Assembly (NCBI RefSeq): GCF_900111745.1
Contig: NZ_FOIJ01000025.1
Span: forward strand, 1 to 64,000
Reading direction: 5' to 3'
From: Stigmatella erecta
GTDB taxonomy: Bacteria; Myxococcota; Myxococcia; Myxococcales; Myxococcaceae
DNA length: 64,000 bases
Shown here: one piece after another, positions 17,715-27,953 of the stretch
How the letters are laid out: the number at the start of each line of letters is the position of its first letter
Numbering within the stretch: the stretch's first letter is position 1
Translations under genes and position numbers: made by a program
The notes under the pieces: generated by a model
Databases searched by the model: none
What the model was told of the DNA's origin: nothing
Seen by the model: only the letters and a program-made list of their open reading frames with translations

Positions 17715-18788
17715 TTACCGCTTGGCGCGCTCGTACTGCTGGGGCCACTTCACGTCGGCGCCCAGCTCCTTGGCGGCGTGCAGGGGCCAGTACGGGTCGC
17801 GCAGCAGCTGGCGCGCGAGGATGACGAGGTCCGCCTGGCCGGAGCGCAGGATGTGCTCGGCCTGGTACGAGGAGTGGATGAGCCCCACGGCGCCGGTGGC
17901 GATGCCGGCCTCGCGGCGGACGCGCTCGGCCAGCGAGGTTTGATACCCCGGGCCCACGGGAATCTTCGCGTGGCCCACCACGCCGCCGGACGAGCAGTCC
18001 ATCAGGTCCACGCCGTCCTCCTTGAGCAGCCGCGACAGGGCCACGGAGTCCTCCACCGTCCAGCCGCCCTCCACCCAGTCCGTGGCGGAGATGCGGACGA
18101 TGAGGGGCAGCTCCTCGGGCCACTTGGCCCGCACCGCGCGCACGGCCTCCCGGACGATGCGGATGCGGTTCTCGAAGCTGCCGCCGTACTCGTCGGTGCG
18201 CTTGTTGGCCAGCGGCGAGAGGAACTCGTGGAACAGGTAGCCGTGCGCCGCGTGCACCTCCAGCAGGCGGAAGCCCGCCGTGTGCGCGCGCACCGCCGTG
18301 TCCGCGAAGGCGCGGATCACCTTCTGGATGCCCGCCTTGTCGAGCGCCTCGGGCACCGGATAGGTGGGGGAGAAAGCCTCCGTGGTGGGGCCCACGGGCG
18401 TCCAGCCCCCAGCCTCGGGGCGCACCGCGCCGTCGCCGTTCCAGGGCGCCGCGGTGGAGGCCTTGCGGCCCGCGTGCGCGATCTGGATGCCGGGCACCGA
18501 GCCCTGCTCGGAGATGAAGCGCGTGAGGCGCGCGAGCGGCGCGATGTGCTCGTCCTTCCACAGGCCCAGGTCCTGCGGCGAGATGCGGCCCTCGGGCACG
18601 ACGGCGGTGGCCTCCACGATGATCAGCCCCGCGCCGCCCACGGCCCGGCTGCCGAGGTGCACGAACTGCCAGTCATTGGAGAAGCCGTCCTCGTACGAGT
18701 ACTGGCACATGGGGGAGACGGCGATGCGGTTGCGCAAGGTGACGCCGCGCAGGGACAGGGGCGAGAAGAGGAGGCTGCTCATGGGCAT
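17715..18788 (-). CDS. NADH:flavin oxidoreductase, old yellow enzyme family (YqjM-like)
   Basis: The 357-residue TIM-barrel flavoenzyme has the FMN and substrate motifs of the YqjM/NamA class: SPMCQYSYEDG near the N-terminus (the Cys of SPMCQY tunes FMN), GIQIAHAGRKAST with the substrate-binding His-Ala-Gly, VHAAHGYLFHEFLSPLAN and the C-terminal SGQADLVILARQLLRDPYWP. It reduces activated C=C bonds such as enones with NAD(P)H. The start is either 18788 or 18782 (MPMSS or MSS); neither has a strong ribosome site. Confidence 0.88.
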   Translation of the reverse strand: MPMSSLLFSPLSLRGVTLRNRIAVSPMCQYSYEDGFSNDWQFVHLGSRAVGGAGLIIVEATAVVPEGRISPQDLGLWKDEHIAPLARLTRFISEQGSVPGIQIAHAGRKASTAAPWNGDGAVRPEAGGWTPVGPTTEAFSPTYPVPEALDKAGIQKVIRAFADTAVRAHTAGFRLLEVHAAHGYLFHEFLSPLANKRTDEYGGSFENRIRIVREAVRAVRAKWPEELPLIVRISATDWVEGGWTVEDSVALSRLLKEDGVDLMDCSSGGVVGHAKIPVGPGYQTSLAERVRREAGIATGAVGLIHSSYQAEHILRSGQADLVILARQLLRDPYWPLHAAKELGADVKWPQQYERAKR

Positions 18789-18840
18789 CCAATAAACGCA
18801 TCGCGCCAGAGATGCACGGATTCTCGCATCCCGGGCCCGG

Positions 18841-19161
18841 TCACGAGGGGGAGGAGAGCTTCATCAGGACCAAGCCCGTCACGATCAGGCAGGCCGCCAC
18901 GGCCCGCATCACCGTCAGGTGCTCTCCCAGGAGCGCCACGCCGACGATGAACGAGCCCACCGCTCCGATGCCAGTCCAGATGGTATAGGCGGTGCCGAGC
19001 GGCAGGCTGCGCATCGCGAGCGATAGCAGGCCGAAGCTTCCGGCCATGACGCCGAGGGTGATGACCGAGGGCCACAAGCGGGTGAACCCCTGCGACTGTT
19101 TCATCGCATAGGCCCAGACGACTTCGAGAACGCCCGCGACGAGGAGATAAAGCCAAGCCAT
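18841..19161 (-). CDS. sugE: SMR-family transporter, SugE/Gdx guanidinium-exporter type
   Basis: The 106-residue, four-helix protein has LYLLVAGVLEVVWAYAMKQSQGF at the N-terminus. The essential Glu is in the first helix, and the EVVWA pattern is typical of the SugE/Gdx branch and not of the QacE branch. Gdx proteins export guanidinium ion in exchange for protons. The start at ATG 19161 is chosen because GGGAGGG lies 6 bases before it; an ATG at 19167 sits directly on that site. A hairpin with an ACGG loop lies 22 bases upstream (see the separate entry). Confidence 0.85.
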   Translation of the reverse strand: MAWLYLLVAGVLEVVWAYAMKQSQGFTRLWPSVITLGVMAGSFGLLSLAMRSLPLGTAYTIWTGIGAVGSFIVGVALLGEHLTVMRAVAACLIVTGLVLMKLSSPS

Positions 19162-19183
19162 ATCCATCCCTCCCAGCATGACG

Positions 19184-19197
19184 CCGGGCCGTCCCGG
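19184..19197 (-). promoter_or_regulatory. Hairpin with ACGG loop; possible half of a guanidine-II (mini-ykkC) riboswitch
   Basis: Read on the minus strand, a perfect 5-bp stem CCGGG/CCCGG carries the tetraloop ACGG. It lies 22 bases before the sugE start, between the promoter region and the GGGAGGG ribosome site. Guanidine-II riboswitches consist of two such hairpins, each with a GGG-ACGR-CCC core, and control SugE/Gdx genes. A clear second canonical hairpin was not found; only a GAGG/CCTC stem with a loop containing ACGT lies upstream. The identification is therefore tentative. Confidence 0.4.
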
Positions 19198-19588
19198 ACT
19201 TAGACCCAAAGAGGGGGAGGACGTGGCCTCGCGGACCGCAATGTATTGAGCAGGCCGTGGCATGGCAAGGCGGCCTTGCCGCGAGGCCCTCAACCCGTGG
19301 GGCAGGGCGGCGATGGCCTACCCGGCGAAGCGGTGCTTATGGCTCGTTCGAGGTGGCCTCACGCCCGCGCCGCCCTGTGTGAAGCGTGCCTTCATGTCTG
19401 TCATTCGGGGAACAGCCGGCCAGAGGGAAATTATCCGCTCTGGCTGTGTGCTCATGCGGTGACATCCGGGAAAAAATCCCTGGTTGTTTGATTCCCTCTT
19501 TCCAGCTGGATGTGTTCGATACACTTGGCTGAGCCATGTCTCACGCAAGCAGGGTGCTGTTCCTCCACACCGGCCTGGAGTCCGTTCC

Positions 19589-22500
19589 ATGATGGGTTTC
19601 TCTGCTTCCGCCGCTCGCCTCCGGGCGCTGCGCTCCTTGCTGATGATGCTGTGTGTGGCCGTCTGTGGCGCCGCCTGCGAGCCCGCGCCCGCGCCGCGGC
19701 CCACGGCCCTCGGCTCCCGCGCGGACGGGCTGGTGGCGGGCAATGCGAACCTGCAGATCCTGCTGCTCGATTCGGCGGATCCGATCGCCGAGGGTGCGAA
19801 CTACCAGTACAAGGCCGAGGTCTTGAACCTGGGGCCCAATGTGGCCGAGCAGGTGTCCGTCACGGTGACCCTGGACACCCGGGCTTCCTTCCAGTCGTTT
19901 GATGCCCCGGGATGGGGCTGCTCCCCCTCGGGAGGGGTGCACGTGTGGACCTGCACGGTGGCGACGCTCGCCGTGAACGTCTCGCAGAGCCTCACGTTCT
20001 CCATGCAGGCCCCGTTTCAGGACGACGTGCTGCTGACCGCGAGCGCCACGATCACCTCGGCGGGGACCGACCCGGTTCCCGGCAACAACTCCGCGGTGCA
20101 GGAGACGGTCGTGGGGGAGAACGACGCTCCGGTGAACGTCGTTCCGCCGCTCCAGACGATTCTCCAGAACACGGAGCTGGTCTTCTCGTCCGCGAACAAC
20201 AAGCGCGTCGCGACCTCGGATCCGGACATCTTCGGAAGAAAGCTGCAGGTGTTGTTGCAGGTGGCCGATGGGGCCAAATGCGGCACGGTCACGCTCAGCC
20301 AGACGGCGGGCCTCTCGTTCATCTCCGGCGATGGCGTGGCGGATGTGGCCATGCGCTTCACGGGGACGCTGAGCGATGTGAACGCCGCGCTGGAGGGGCT
20401 GAAGTTCACGACGAACCCTGCCTACTCCGGCTCCGCGTCCATCATCTTCTCGGTGCTGGACCAGGGGGGCAGCGGCCTGGGCGGGAACAAGAGCGACACC
20501 GATCCCATCCGCATCACGGTCACGGCGGTGAACCACCCGCCGGAGGCCAACGACGACAGCTTCTCGGTGCTCAAGGACAGCGGCGCCACGGAGCTGGATG
20601 TGCTGGCCAACGACAGCACGGCACCGGACGTGGGCGAGACGCTGAGCATCACGGCGGTGACGCAGCCTGCGGACGGCGCGGTGACGTTCACCGCCACGCG
20701 CGTGAGCTTCACGCCCACGGCCGGCTTCGTGGGCACCGCGACGTTCACCTATACGGTGTCCGATGGGCGCGGGGGCACCGACACGGCCACCGTCACGGTC
20801 TTCGTGACCGAGACGAACCACCCGCCGGTGGCCACTGACGACGCCTTCACGGTGCCCAAGGACAGCGGTGCCACGGAGCTGAACGTGCTGGCCAACGACA
20901 CGGGCGACCCAGACGTGGGCGAGACGTTGAGCATCACGGCCGTCACCCAGCCAACCTATGGCACGGTGACGTTTACCGCCACGCGCGTGAGCTTCACGCC
21001 CGCCGCAGGCTTCGTGGGCGCCACGGCGTTCACCTATACGGTGTCCGATGGGCGCGGGGGCACAGACACGGCCACCGTCACGATCACGATCACGGACGTG
21101 AATGCTCCGCCGGTGGCCACCGACGATGCCTTCACGGTGTCCAAGGACAGCGGCGCCACGGAGCTGGACGTGCTGGCCAACGACAGCACGGCACCGGACG
21201 TGGGCGAGACGCTGAGCATCACGGCGGTGACGCAGCCTGCGGACGGCGCGGTGACGTTCACCGCCACGCGCGTGAGCTTCACGCCCACGGCCGGCTTCGT
21301 GGGCACCACGACGTTCACCTATACGGTGTCCGATGGGCGCGGGGGCACCGACACGGCCACCGTCACCGTCACCGTCGCCGAAGTGAACACTCCGCCGGTG
21401 GCCACCGACGACGCCTTCACGGTGTCCAAGGACAGCGGTGCCACGGAGCTGAACGTGCTGGCCAACGACAGCACGGCACCGGACGTGGGCGAGACGCTGA
21501 GCATCACGGCGGTGACGCAGCCTGCGGACGGCGCGGTGACGTTCACCGCCACGCGCGTGAGCTTCACGCCCACGGCCGGCTTCGTGGGCACCACGACGTT
21601 CACCTATACGGTGTCCGATGGGCGCGGGGGCACCGACACGGCCACGGTCACGGTGACGGTGGCCGAGACGAATTCCCCGCCGGTGGCCACCGACGACGCC
21701 TTCACGGTGTCCAAGGACAGCGGCGCCACGGAGCTGAACGTGCTGGCCAACGACAGCACGGCGCCGGATGTGGGCGAGACGCTGAGCATCACGGCGGTGA
21801 CGCAGCCTGCGAACGGTGCGGTGACATTCACCGCCATGCGCGTGAGCTTCACGCCCGCCGCGGGCTTCGCGGGCACCACGACGTTCACCTATACGGTGTC
21901 CGATGGACGTGGCGGGACCGATACGGCGACGGTGACGGTGACGGTGTCCGACACGAACAATCCGCCGGTGGCCAATGACGACGCCTTCACGGTGTCCAAG
22001 GACAGCGGCGCCACGGAGCTGAACGTGCTGGCCAACGACAGCACGGCGCCGGATGCGGGCGAGACGCTGAGCATCACGGCGGTGACGCAGCCTGCGAACG
22101 GCGCGGTGACGTTCACCGCCACGCGCGTGAGCTTCACGCCCGCCGCGGGCTTCGTGGGCACCACGGCGTTCACCTATACGGTGTCCGATGGAAAGGGGGG
22201 GCTGGACACGGCCACGGTCACGGTCACGGTGGCCGAGACGAACCAGCCGCCCGTGGCCCGGGATGATGCCTTCACGGTGGAGGAGAACAGCGGCGAGACG
22301 GACCTGGACGTGCTGGCCAACGACACGACGGCGCCCGACGTGGGCGAGACGCTCCGCATCATCGCGACGACTCAGCCCGCCAACGGCTCGGTCCTCTTCA
22401 CGGACACGCGGGTGAACTTCGTGCCGGTTCAGGACTTCGTGGGCACCACGGCGTTCACCTATACGGTGTCGGACGGGCGCGGGGGCACCAGCACGGCCAC

Positions 22501-22657
22501 GGTGACCGTCACGGTGACGGAGAAAGGCGAGGGCGCCACGGGGCCTGTCAACCGCGGGTCGGGCTGCTCCGCGGTGGGGAGCATGGGCCTGTTGCCCCTG
22601 CTCCTGCTGGCGGGCCTGCCGCTGCTGCTGCGCCGCCGGGAAGAGGGAAGTGCCTGA
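19589..22657 (+). CDS. Large surface protein: DUF11-like domain, seven Ig/cadherin-like repeats, MYXO-CTERM-like tail
   Basis: The protein of about 1,022 residues starts at ATG 19589 (MMGFSAS). A signal segment (LRSLLMMLCVAVCGAAC) may end in a lipoprotein-like Cys. A DUF11-type domain (GPNVAEQVSVTVTLDT) and a cadherin-like domain follow, then seven repeats of 95 residues. Each repeat begins N-x-PPVATDDAFTVSKDSG and contains LNVLANDSTAPDVGETLSIT and TFTYTVSDGRGGTDTATVTV. The tail has GSGCSAVGS, a hydrophobic span and LLLRRREE, the layout of the MYXO-CTERM sorting signal. A long extended surface adhesin or matrix protein is inferred. It is preceded by an AT-richer 290-base stretch to the sugE gene. 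Confidence 0.82.
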   Translation: MMGFSASAARLRALRSLLMMLCVAVCGAACEPAPAPRPTALGSRADGLVAGNANLQILLLDSADPIAEGANYQYKAEVLNLGPNVAEQVSVTVTLDTRASFQSFDAPGWGCSPSGGVHVWTCTVATLAVNVSQSLTFSMQAPFQDDVLLTASATITSAGTDPVPGNNSAVQETVVGENDAPVNVVPPLQTILQNTELVFSSANNKRVATSDPDIFGRKLQVLLQVADGAKCGTVTLSQTAGLSFISGDGVADVAMRFTGTLSDVNAALEGLKFTTNPAYSGSASIIFSVLDQGGSGLGGNKSDTDPIRITVTAVNHPPEANDDSFSVLKDSGATELDVLANDSTAPDVGETLSITAVTQPADGAVTFTATRVSFTPTAGFVGTATFTYTVSDGRGGTDTATVTVFVTETNHPPVATDDAFTVPKDSGATELNVLANDTGDPDVGETLSITAVTQPTYGTVTFTATRVSFTPAAGFVGATAFTYTVSDGRGGTDTATVTITITDVNAPPVATDDAFTVSKDSGATELDVLANDSTAPDVGETLSITAVTQPADGAVTFTATRVSFTPTAGFVGTTTFTYTVSDGRGGTDTATVTVTVAEVNTPPVATDDAFTVSKDSGATELNVLANDSTAPDVGETLSITAVTQPADGAVTFTATRVSFTPTAGFVGTTTFTYTVSDGRGGTDTATVTVTVAETNSPPVATDDAFTVSKDSGATELNVLANDSTAPDVGETLSITAVTQPANGAVTFTAMRVSFTPAAGFAGTTTFTYTVSDGRGGTDTATVTVTVSDTNNPPVANDDAFTVSKDSGATELNVLANDSTAPDAGETLSITAVTQPANGAVTFTATRVSFTPAAGFVGTTAFTYTVSDGKGGLDTATVTVTVAETNQPPVARDDAFTVEENSGETDLDVLANDTTAPDVGETLRIIATTQPANGSVLFTDTRVNFVPVQDFVGTTAFTYTVSDGRGGTSTATVTVTVTEKGEGATGPVNRGSGCSAVGSMGLLPLLLLAGLPLLLRRREEGSA
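20531..22525 (+). repeat. Seven in-frame tandem repeats of 285 bp
   Basis: Unit boundaries fall at 20531, 20816, 21101, 21386, 21671, 21956 and 22241. The central units are nearly identical at DNA level; units 3 and 4 share long runs without a difference. The first, second and last are more diverged. Each encodes one 95-residue Ig-like module. Confidence 0.92.
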
Positions 22658-22681
22658 CCGGCACTCCCGCGCCCTGGCCGC

Positions 22682-24106
<1,425 letters not shown>

Positions 24107-24152
24107 TCACACGTGTTGTGCCTACAGCGTGCGACGCGCGTTAATGCTCCCC

Positions 24153-24863
24153 ATGCGCTACGCCATCTCCGGTGCCAGCCGTGGCATCGGTCTCGAATTC
24201 GTCCGGCAACTTCTCGAACGTGGCGACACCGTGGAGGCCGGCGTCCGTGCCCCGGCGGAGGCCAGGTTGCTCGCCCCGCTGGTGTACACCGTGGGGCCCC
24301 GGTTGCGGATCCACGAGCTCGATATCACCAACCAGGCCAGCGTGAAGGCGTTCGCCGCGGCGGTGAATGATGGGCCGTTGGATGTGCTCATCAACAACGC
24401 GGGCATCAGCGGCAAGTGGTGCTCGTTCATGGAGATGGATTACGAGGACATGACCAAGGTCATGGAGACCAACTCCGTGGGCCCCATGCGCCTGTCCGCC
24501 GCGCTGATGCCCGCGGTGCTCAAGGGCCCCACGCGGAAGATCATTCACCTGACGACGCGCATGGCCTCGCTCACCGAGAACACCCGCGGGGGCGTGTACG
24601 GCTTCGAGGGCGGGGCGTACGCCTACCGCATGTCCAAGGCGGCGCTGAACGTCTGCATGCGCACCATGGCGGTGGACTTCCGGGATCAAGGGCTCATCAC
24701 CGCCGCCATCAACCCGGGCTGGGTGCGCACGGAGATGGGCGGCAAGCTGGCCCCCATGCGCCCCGAGGATGCCGTGCGGGGCATGCTGCGCGTCATCGAT
24801 GACATCACCAAGGAACAGAGCGGCATGTTCCTCGACTTCCAGGGCCGCGAGGTGCCCTGGTAG
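24153..24863 (+). CDS. csgA: C-factor (CsgA) homologue, short-chain dehydrogenase
   Basis: The 236-residue SDR starts MRYAISGASRGIGLEF. Residue 10 is Arg and residue 6 is Ser in the coenzyme-binding loop, where Myxococcus CsgA has Arg10 and Thr6. The PLDVLINNAGISGKWC, YAYRMSKAALN (Tyr158, Lys162), INPGWVRTEMGG, VRGMLRVID and terminal GREVPW segments closely follow CsgA. In Myxococcus, full-length CsgA is cleaved by PopC to the 17-kDa C-signal needed for aggregation and sporulation. ATG 24144 would add three residues. The neighbouring pdxH gene strengthens the identification. Confidence 0.85.
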   Translation: MRYAISGASRGIGLEFVRQLLERGDTVEAGVRAPAEARLLAPLVYTVGPRLRIHELDITNQASVKAFAAAVNDGPLDVLINNAGISGKWCSFMEMDYEDMTKVMETNSVGPMRLSAALMPAVLKGPTRKIIHLTTRMASLTENTRGGVYGFEGGAYAYRMSKAALNVCMRTMAVDFRDQGLITAAINPGWVRTEMGGKLAPMRPEDAVRGMLRVIDDITKEQSGMFLDFQGREVPW

Positions 24864-24890
24864 GCGCAGGCCCGGAGGCACCGCGGGCGC

Positions 24891-25475
24891 TCAGGGGTAG
24901 AGCATGCCGGTGCGCCAGGCGCCGTTCTCGCGCTCGTAGACGAGCCGCTCGTGCAGGCGGCTCGGGCGGGCGTGCCAGAACTCGATGCGGCCGGGCACCA
25001 CGCGCAGGCCGGCCCAGTGGGAGGGCCGGGGCACCTGGCCCCCCGCGTACTGGTGCGTCACCGTCTCCACGCGCTCCTCCAGCAGCTCCCGGGAAGGCAG
25101 GGGCTGGCTCTGGAGGCTGGCCCAGGCTCCCACCTGGCTGCCCCGGGCGCGGCTGTGGAAGTAGGCGTCGGATTCGGCCTCGGTGACGCGCTCCACGCGC
25201 CCCTCGATGCGGATCTGCCGGTCCAGCGGGGCCCAGTAGAAGACGAGCGCGGCGAAGGGCTGGCCGAGCAGCTCCTGGCCCTTGCGGCTCGTCAGGTTGG
25301 TGAAGAAGACGAAGCCCCGGGCGTCGAACTCCTTGAGGAGCACCACGCGCGCGGAGGGGCGGCCGTCGGCGCCCACCGAGGCGACGATCATCGCGTTCGG
25401 ATCCACGGGAATGGCCTTCTTCGCCTGCTCGAACAGGGCGGCGAAGCGTTCGATGGGGTCCTGGGGCAGTTCCAT
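24891..25475 (-). CDS. pdxH: Pyridoxamine/pyridoxine 5'-phosphate oxidase (PdxH, FprA homologue)
   Basis: The 194-residue FMN enzyme has PNAMIVASVGADGRPSARVVLLKEFDARGFVFFTN, SRKGQELL, the SRARGSQVGAWAS phosphate-binding stretch and a C-terminal RLHERLVYER, all typical of PdxH. It makes pyridoxal 5'-phosphate. The start at ATG 25475 fits the family, though the N-terminus is shorter than in E. coli. It is convergent with the csgA homologue, 27 bases apart. This reproduces the csgA-fprA neighbourhood described in Myxococcus xanthus, where FprA is a PdxH-like flavoprotein. Confidence 0.9.
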   Translation of the reverse strand: MELPQDPIERFAALFEQAKKAIPVDPNAMIVASVGADGRPSARVVLLKEFDARGFVFFTNLTSRKGQELLGQPFAALVFYWAPLDRQIRIEGRVERVTEAESDAYFHSRARGSQVGAWASLQSQPLPSRELLEERVETVTHQYAGGQVPRPSHWAGLRVVPGRIEFWHARPSRLHERLVYERENGAWRTGMLYP

Positions 25476-25571
25476 GACGCGCACCCTAACAATCCCTTCC
25501 GCCGAGTGAAGGGCAGCGAAGCGCACGTTCTATGGTTGACTCACGGGCGCCACACGGCATGGTGTCAATTC

Positions 25572-26999
25572 ATGAGAATCCTGTTCATCGCCTCGGAAGT
25601 CACCCCGTTCTCGAAGACGGGTGGCCTGGGCGACGTGGCGGGGGCGCTGCCCGCGGCGCTTGCCGCACTGGGTCATGACGTCAAGGTGGTCAGCCCCCGC
25701 TACTCGGAAGTGACGGACGCCCGGCTCACCCCCACCGGCCACACGCTGTCGCTGCGCTTTCCCTTTGGCACCCCGGGCGGGCCCATCCTGTCGGTGCGGC
25801 TCTCGGAGCGCCACGAGCTGCTGTTCCTGGAGAACGAGCACTTCTTCGGCCGCGCCGGCATCTACCGGGGGCCCACCGGGGACTTCGACGACAACCACCG
25901 GCGCTTCGCCTACCTGAGCATCGGCGCGCTCCAGGCGGCGCAGCGGCTCCAGTTCGTCCCGGACATCATCCACCTGAACGACTGGCAGACGGGCCTGGCG
26001 GCGGTGGCGCTGCAGCGCGGCTTCCAGTCCACGCCGCTGTCGCGCGCTCGCACGGTGTTCACCATCCACAACCTGGCCTACCAGGGGGTGTTCGGCAAAG
26101 GGGTGATGGAGGACCTGGGGCTGCCCTGGGACTTGTTCACCGCCGAGGGCGGGCTGGAGTTCCATGATCAGGTGAACCTGCTCAAGGCGGGCATCGTCTA
26201 CTCGGACGCGGTGACGACGGTGTCGCCCACCTATGCCAAGGAGATTCAGACGCCCGAGGCGGGGTGCGAGCTGGATGGGTTGCTGCGCCGCTACCAGGGG
26301 CGGCTCCAGGGCATCCTCAACGGCATCGACGTGGAGGAGTGGAACCCGGAGACCGACCCGATGCTGCCGGCGCGCTACGGCCTGAACCGCATGGCGGGCA
26401 AGGCCGAGTGCAAGCGGGAGCTGCTGCGGCGCTCGGGGCTGCCCGAAGGGGACGCGCCCGTGTTCGGCATCGTCAGCCGGCTGGCGTGGCAGAAGGGCGT
26501 GGACCTGCTGCTGGAGGTGCTGCCCACGGCGCTCCAGGCGGACATCCGCTTCGTGGCCATTGGCAGCGGCGAGGCCCCGTACGAGGCGGCCTTCCAGGCG
26601 CTCCGGGAGCGCTTCCCCGGGCAGGTGTCCGTCTACATGGGGTTTGACCAGGGGCTGTCCCACCTGGTGGAGGCCGGGGCGGACTTCTTCGTGATGCCCA
26701 GCCGGTACGAGCCGTGCGGCCTGAACCAGATGTATTCGCTGCGCTACGGCACGGTGCCCATCGTCCGGGCCACGGGCGGGCTGGTGGACACGGTGGAGGG
26801 TGGCATCGAGGGCAACGGCCTGCTCTTCGAGGCGTTCCACCCCTCGGCCCTGCTGGGGGCCTTCCGCCGGGCCCTGGCGCTGTACGCGGATCCACCCCGG
26901 CTGGAGGCCTTCCGCCGCCGGGGCATGGAGAAGGACTTTTCCTGGAAGAGCTCCGCCCGGAAGTACGAGGGGCTCTTTGCCTCCCTGCTGAAGGAATAG
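25572..26999 (+). CDS. glgA: Glycogen synthase (ADP-glucose type)
   Basis: The 475-residue GT5 enzyme starts MRILFIASEVTPFSKTGGLGDVAG, containing the KTGGL nucleotide-sugar-binding motif. HLNDWQTG, NGIDVEEWNP and the SRYEPCGLNQMYSLRYGTVPIV C-terminal motif with its active Glu follow. It extends alpha-1,4-glucan from ADP-glucose. No other glg gene is adjacent. A Ser/Thr kinase gene begins 36 bases after its stop, which could place both on one transcript. Confidence 0.95.
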   Translation: MRILFIASEVTPFSKTGGLGDVAGALPAALAALGHDVKVVSPRYSEVTDARLTPTGHTLSLRFPFGTPGGPILSVRLSERHELLFLENEHFFGRAGIYRGPTGDFDDNHRRFAYLSIGALQAAQRLQFVPDIIHLNDWQTGLAAVALQRGFQSTPLSRARTVFTIHNLAYQGVFGKGVMEDLGLPWDLFTAEGGLEFHDQVNLLKAGIVYSDAVTTVSPTYAKEIQTPEAGCELDGLLRRYQGRLQGILNGIDVEEWNPETDPMLPARYGLNRMAGKAECKRELLRRSGLPEGDAPVFGIVSRLAWQKGVDLLLEVLPTALQADIRFVAIGSGEAPYEAAFQALRERFPGQVSVYMGFDQGLSHLVEAGADFFVMPSRYEPCGLNQMYSLRYGTVPIVRATGGLVDTVEGGIEGNGLLFEAFHPSALLGAFRRALALYADPPRLEAFRRRGMEKDFSWKSSARKYEGLFASLLKE

Positions 27000-27035
27000 T
27001 GGGGCGGGTGCCCGAAAGCGAAGTAGGCTGCGCGC

Positions 27036-27953
27036 GTGGCGGAAGCGGACCTGGGAGGATACGAAGTCGTCGGCCGGTTGGCCGTCGGGGGCATGGCCGA
27101 GGTGTACCAGGCCCGGGCGCTCGTGACGACGCAGCGTTCCCCCGGGGAGCCCGAAGAGGTGGTGCTCAAGCGGCTCCACCCCTCGTTCCGCAATGACGCC
27201 TCCTATGTGAAGGCCTTCGTGGACGAGGCGAAGCTCACCGTGCGCCTGCGCCACCCGAACATCGTGCGCACCTTCCGCCTGTTCAAGGCGGGGCCGGACT
27301 ACCTGATGGTGCAGGAGCTGGTGAGCGGCCGCACCCTGAGCTTCATGCAGGGGCTGCTCATCAAGGTGGGCACCGCCATGCCCCCGGAGACGGCCTGCTA
27401 CATCGCCTGGTGCGTGCTCAAGGCGCTGGACTACATCCACCGCGCCAAGGTGGGCGAGAGCGGCGCCACCATCGTCCACCGCGACGTGAACCCCACCAAC
27501 ATCCTGCTGGGCGTGACGGGGGACGTGAAGCTCACCGACTTCGGGGTGGCCGAGGTGGAGGGGGTGATGGGCGGGGAGGCGGGCGCGCTGCGCGGCACGC
27601 TGGCGTACATGAGCCCGGAGCAGGTGCTGGGGCTGGCGGTGGATGCGCGCAGCGACTTGTACTCGGTGGGCGTCATCCTCTGGGAGCTGCTGGCCAACCG
27701 GAGGCTGTTCGCCGTGGAGGGCGGCGAGGCGGAGCTGATGCACCGGGTGAGGGATGCGCGCGTGCCGCTGCTGTCCTCGCTGGGCGTGGAGCTGCCGGAC
27801 TACGCCGTCCAGGTGGTGCGCAAGGCGCTGTTCGCGGACAAGTCCCGCCGCTTCCAGACGGCCGCGGAGTTCATCAAGGCGCTCGAGGTGCTGGCCCAGC
27901 GGGCCGGCTGGCCCCTCACGGTGGACGCGCTGCGGCCCCTGCTGGGCGGGTGA
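27036..27953 (+). CDS. Serine/threonine protein kinase, Hanks type
   Basis: The 305-residue soluble kinase starts at GTG 27036. The glycine loop is GRLAVGGMAEVY, the ATP lysine is in VVLKRLHP, and the catalytic loop is VHRDVNPTNILL, with the Lys after HRD replaced by Val-Asn (HRDVNPTN). The metal motif is TDFGVAE and the activation-segment end MSPEQVLG. HRDVKP is the usual form, and HRDVNPxN is common in myxobacterial kinases. There is no membrane span or sensor domain after the kinase domain. Its stop overlaps the GTG of the next lipoprotein gene. Confidence 0.9.
   Translation: MAEADLGGYEVVGRLAVGGMAEVYQARALVTTQRSPGEPEEVVLKRLHPSFRNDASYVKAFVDEAKLTVRLRHPNIVRTFRLFKAGPDYLMVQELVSGRTLSFMQGLLIKVGTAMPPETACYIAWCVLKALDYIHRAKVGESGATIVHRDVNPTNILLGVTGDVKLTDFGVAEVEGVMGGEAGALRGTLAYMSPEQVLGLAVDARSDLYSVGVILWELLANRRLFAVEGGEAELMHRVRDARVPLLSSLGVELPDYAVQVVRKALFADKSRRFQTAAEFIKALEVLAQRAGWPLTVDALRPLLGG

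Noticed and set aside
19381-19588. Possible cyclic-di-GMP (GEMM) riboswitch upstream of the surface protein
   Set aside because: A TCACGCAAGC stretch is present, but the conserved receptor-helix and the other core segments were not found.
20422-22362. Series of 94-codon antisense frames over the surface-protein repeats
   Set aside because: They recur with the 285-bp unit because the repeat is open on both strands; the sense frame has recognisable Ig-like modules and a sorting tail.
20531-22525. Possible CRISPR-like repetitive array
   Set aside because: The 285-bp units are contiguous, in-frame and protein-coding, with no spacers or short palindromic repeats.
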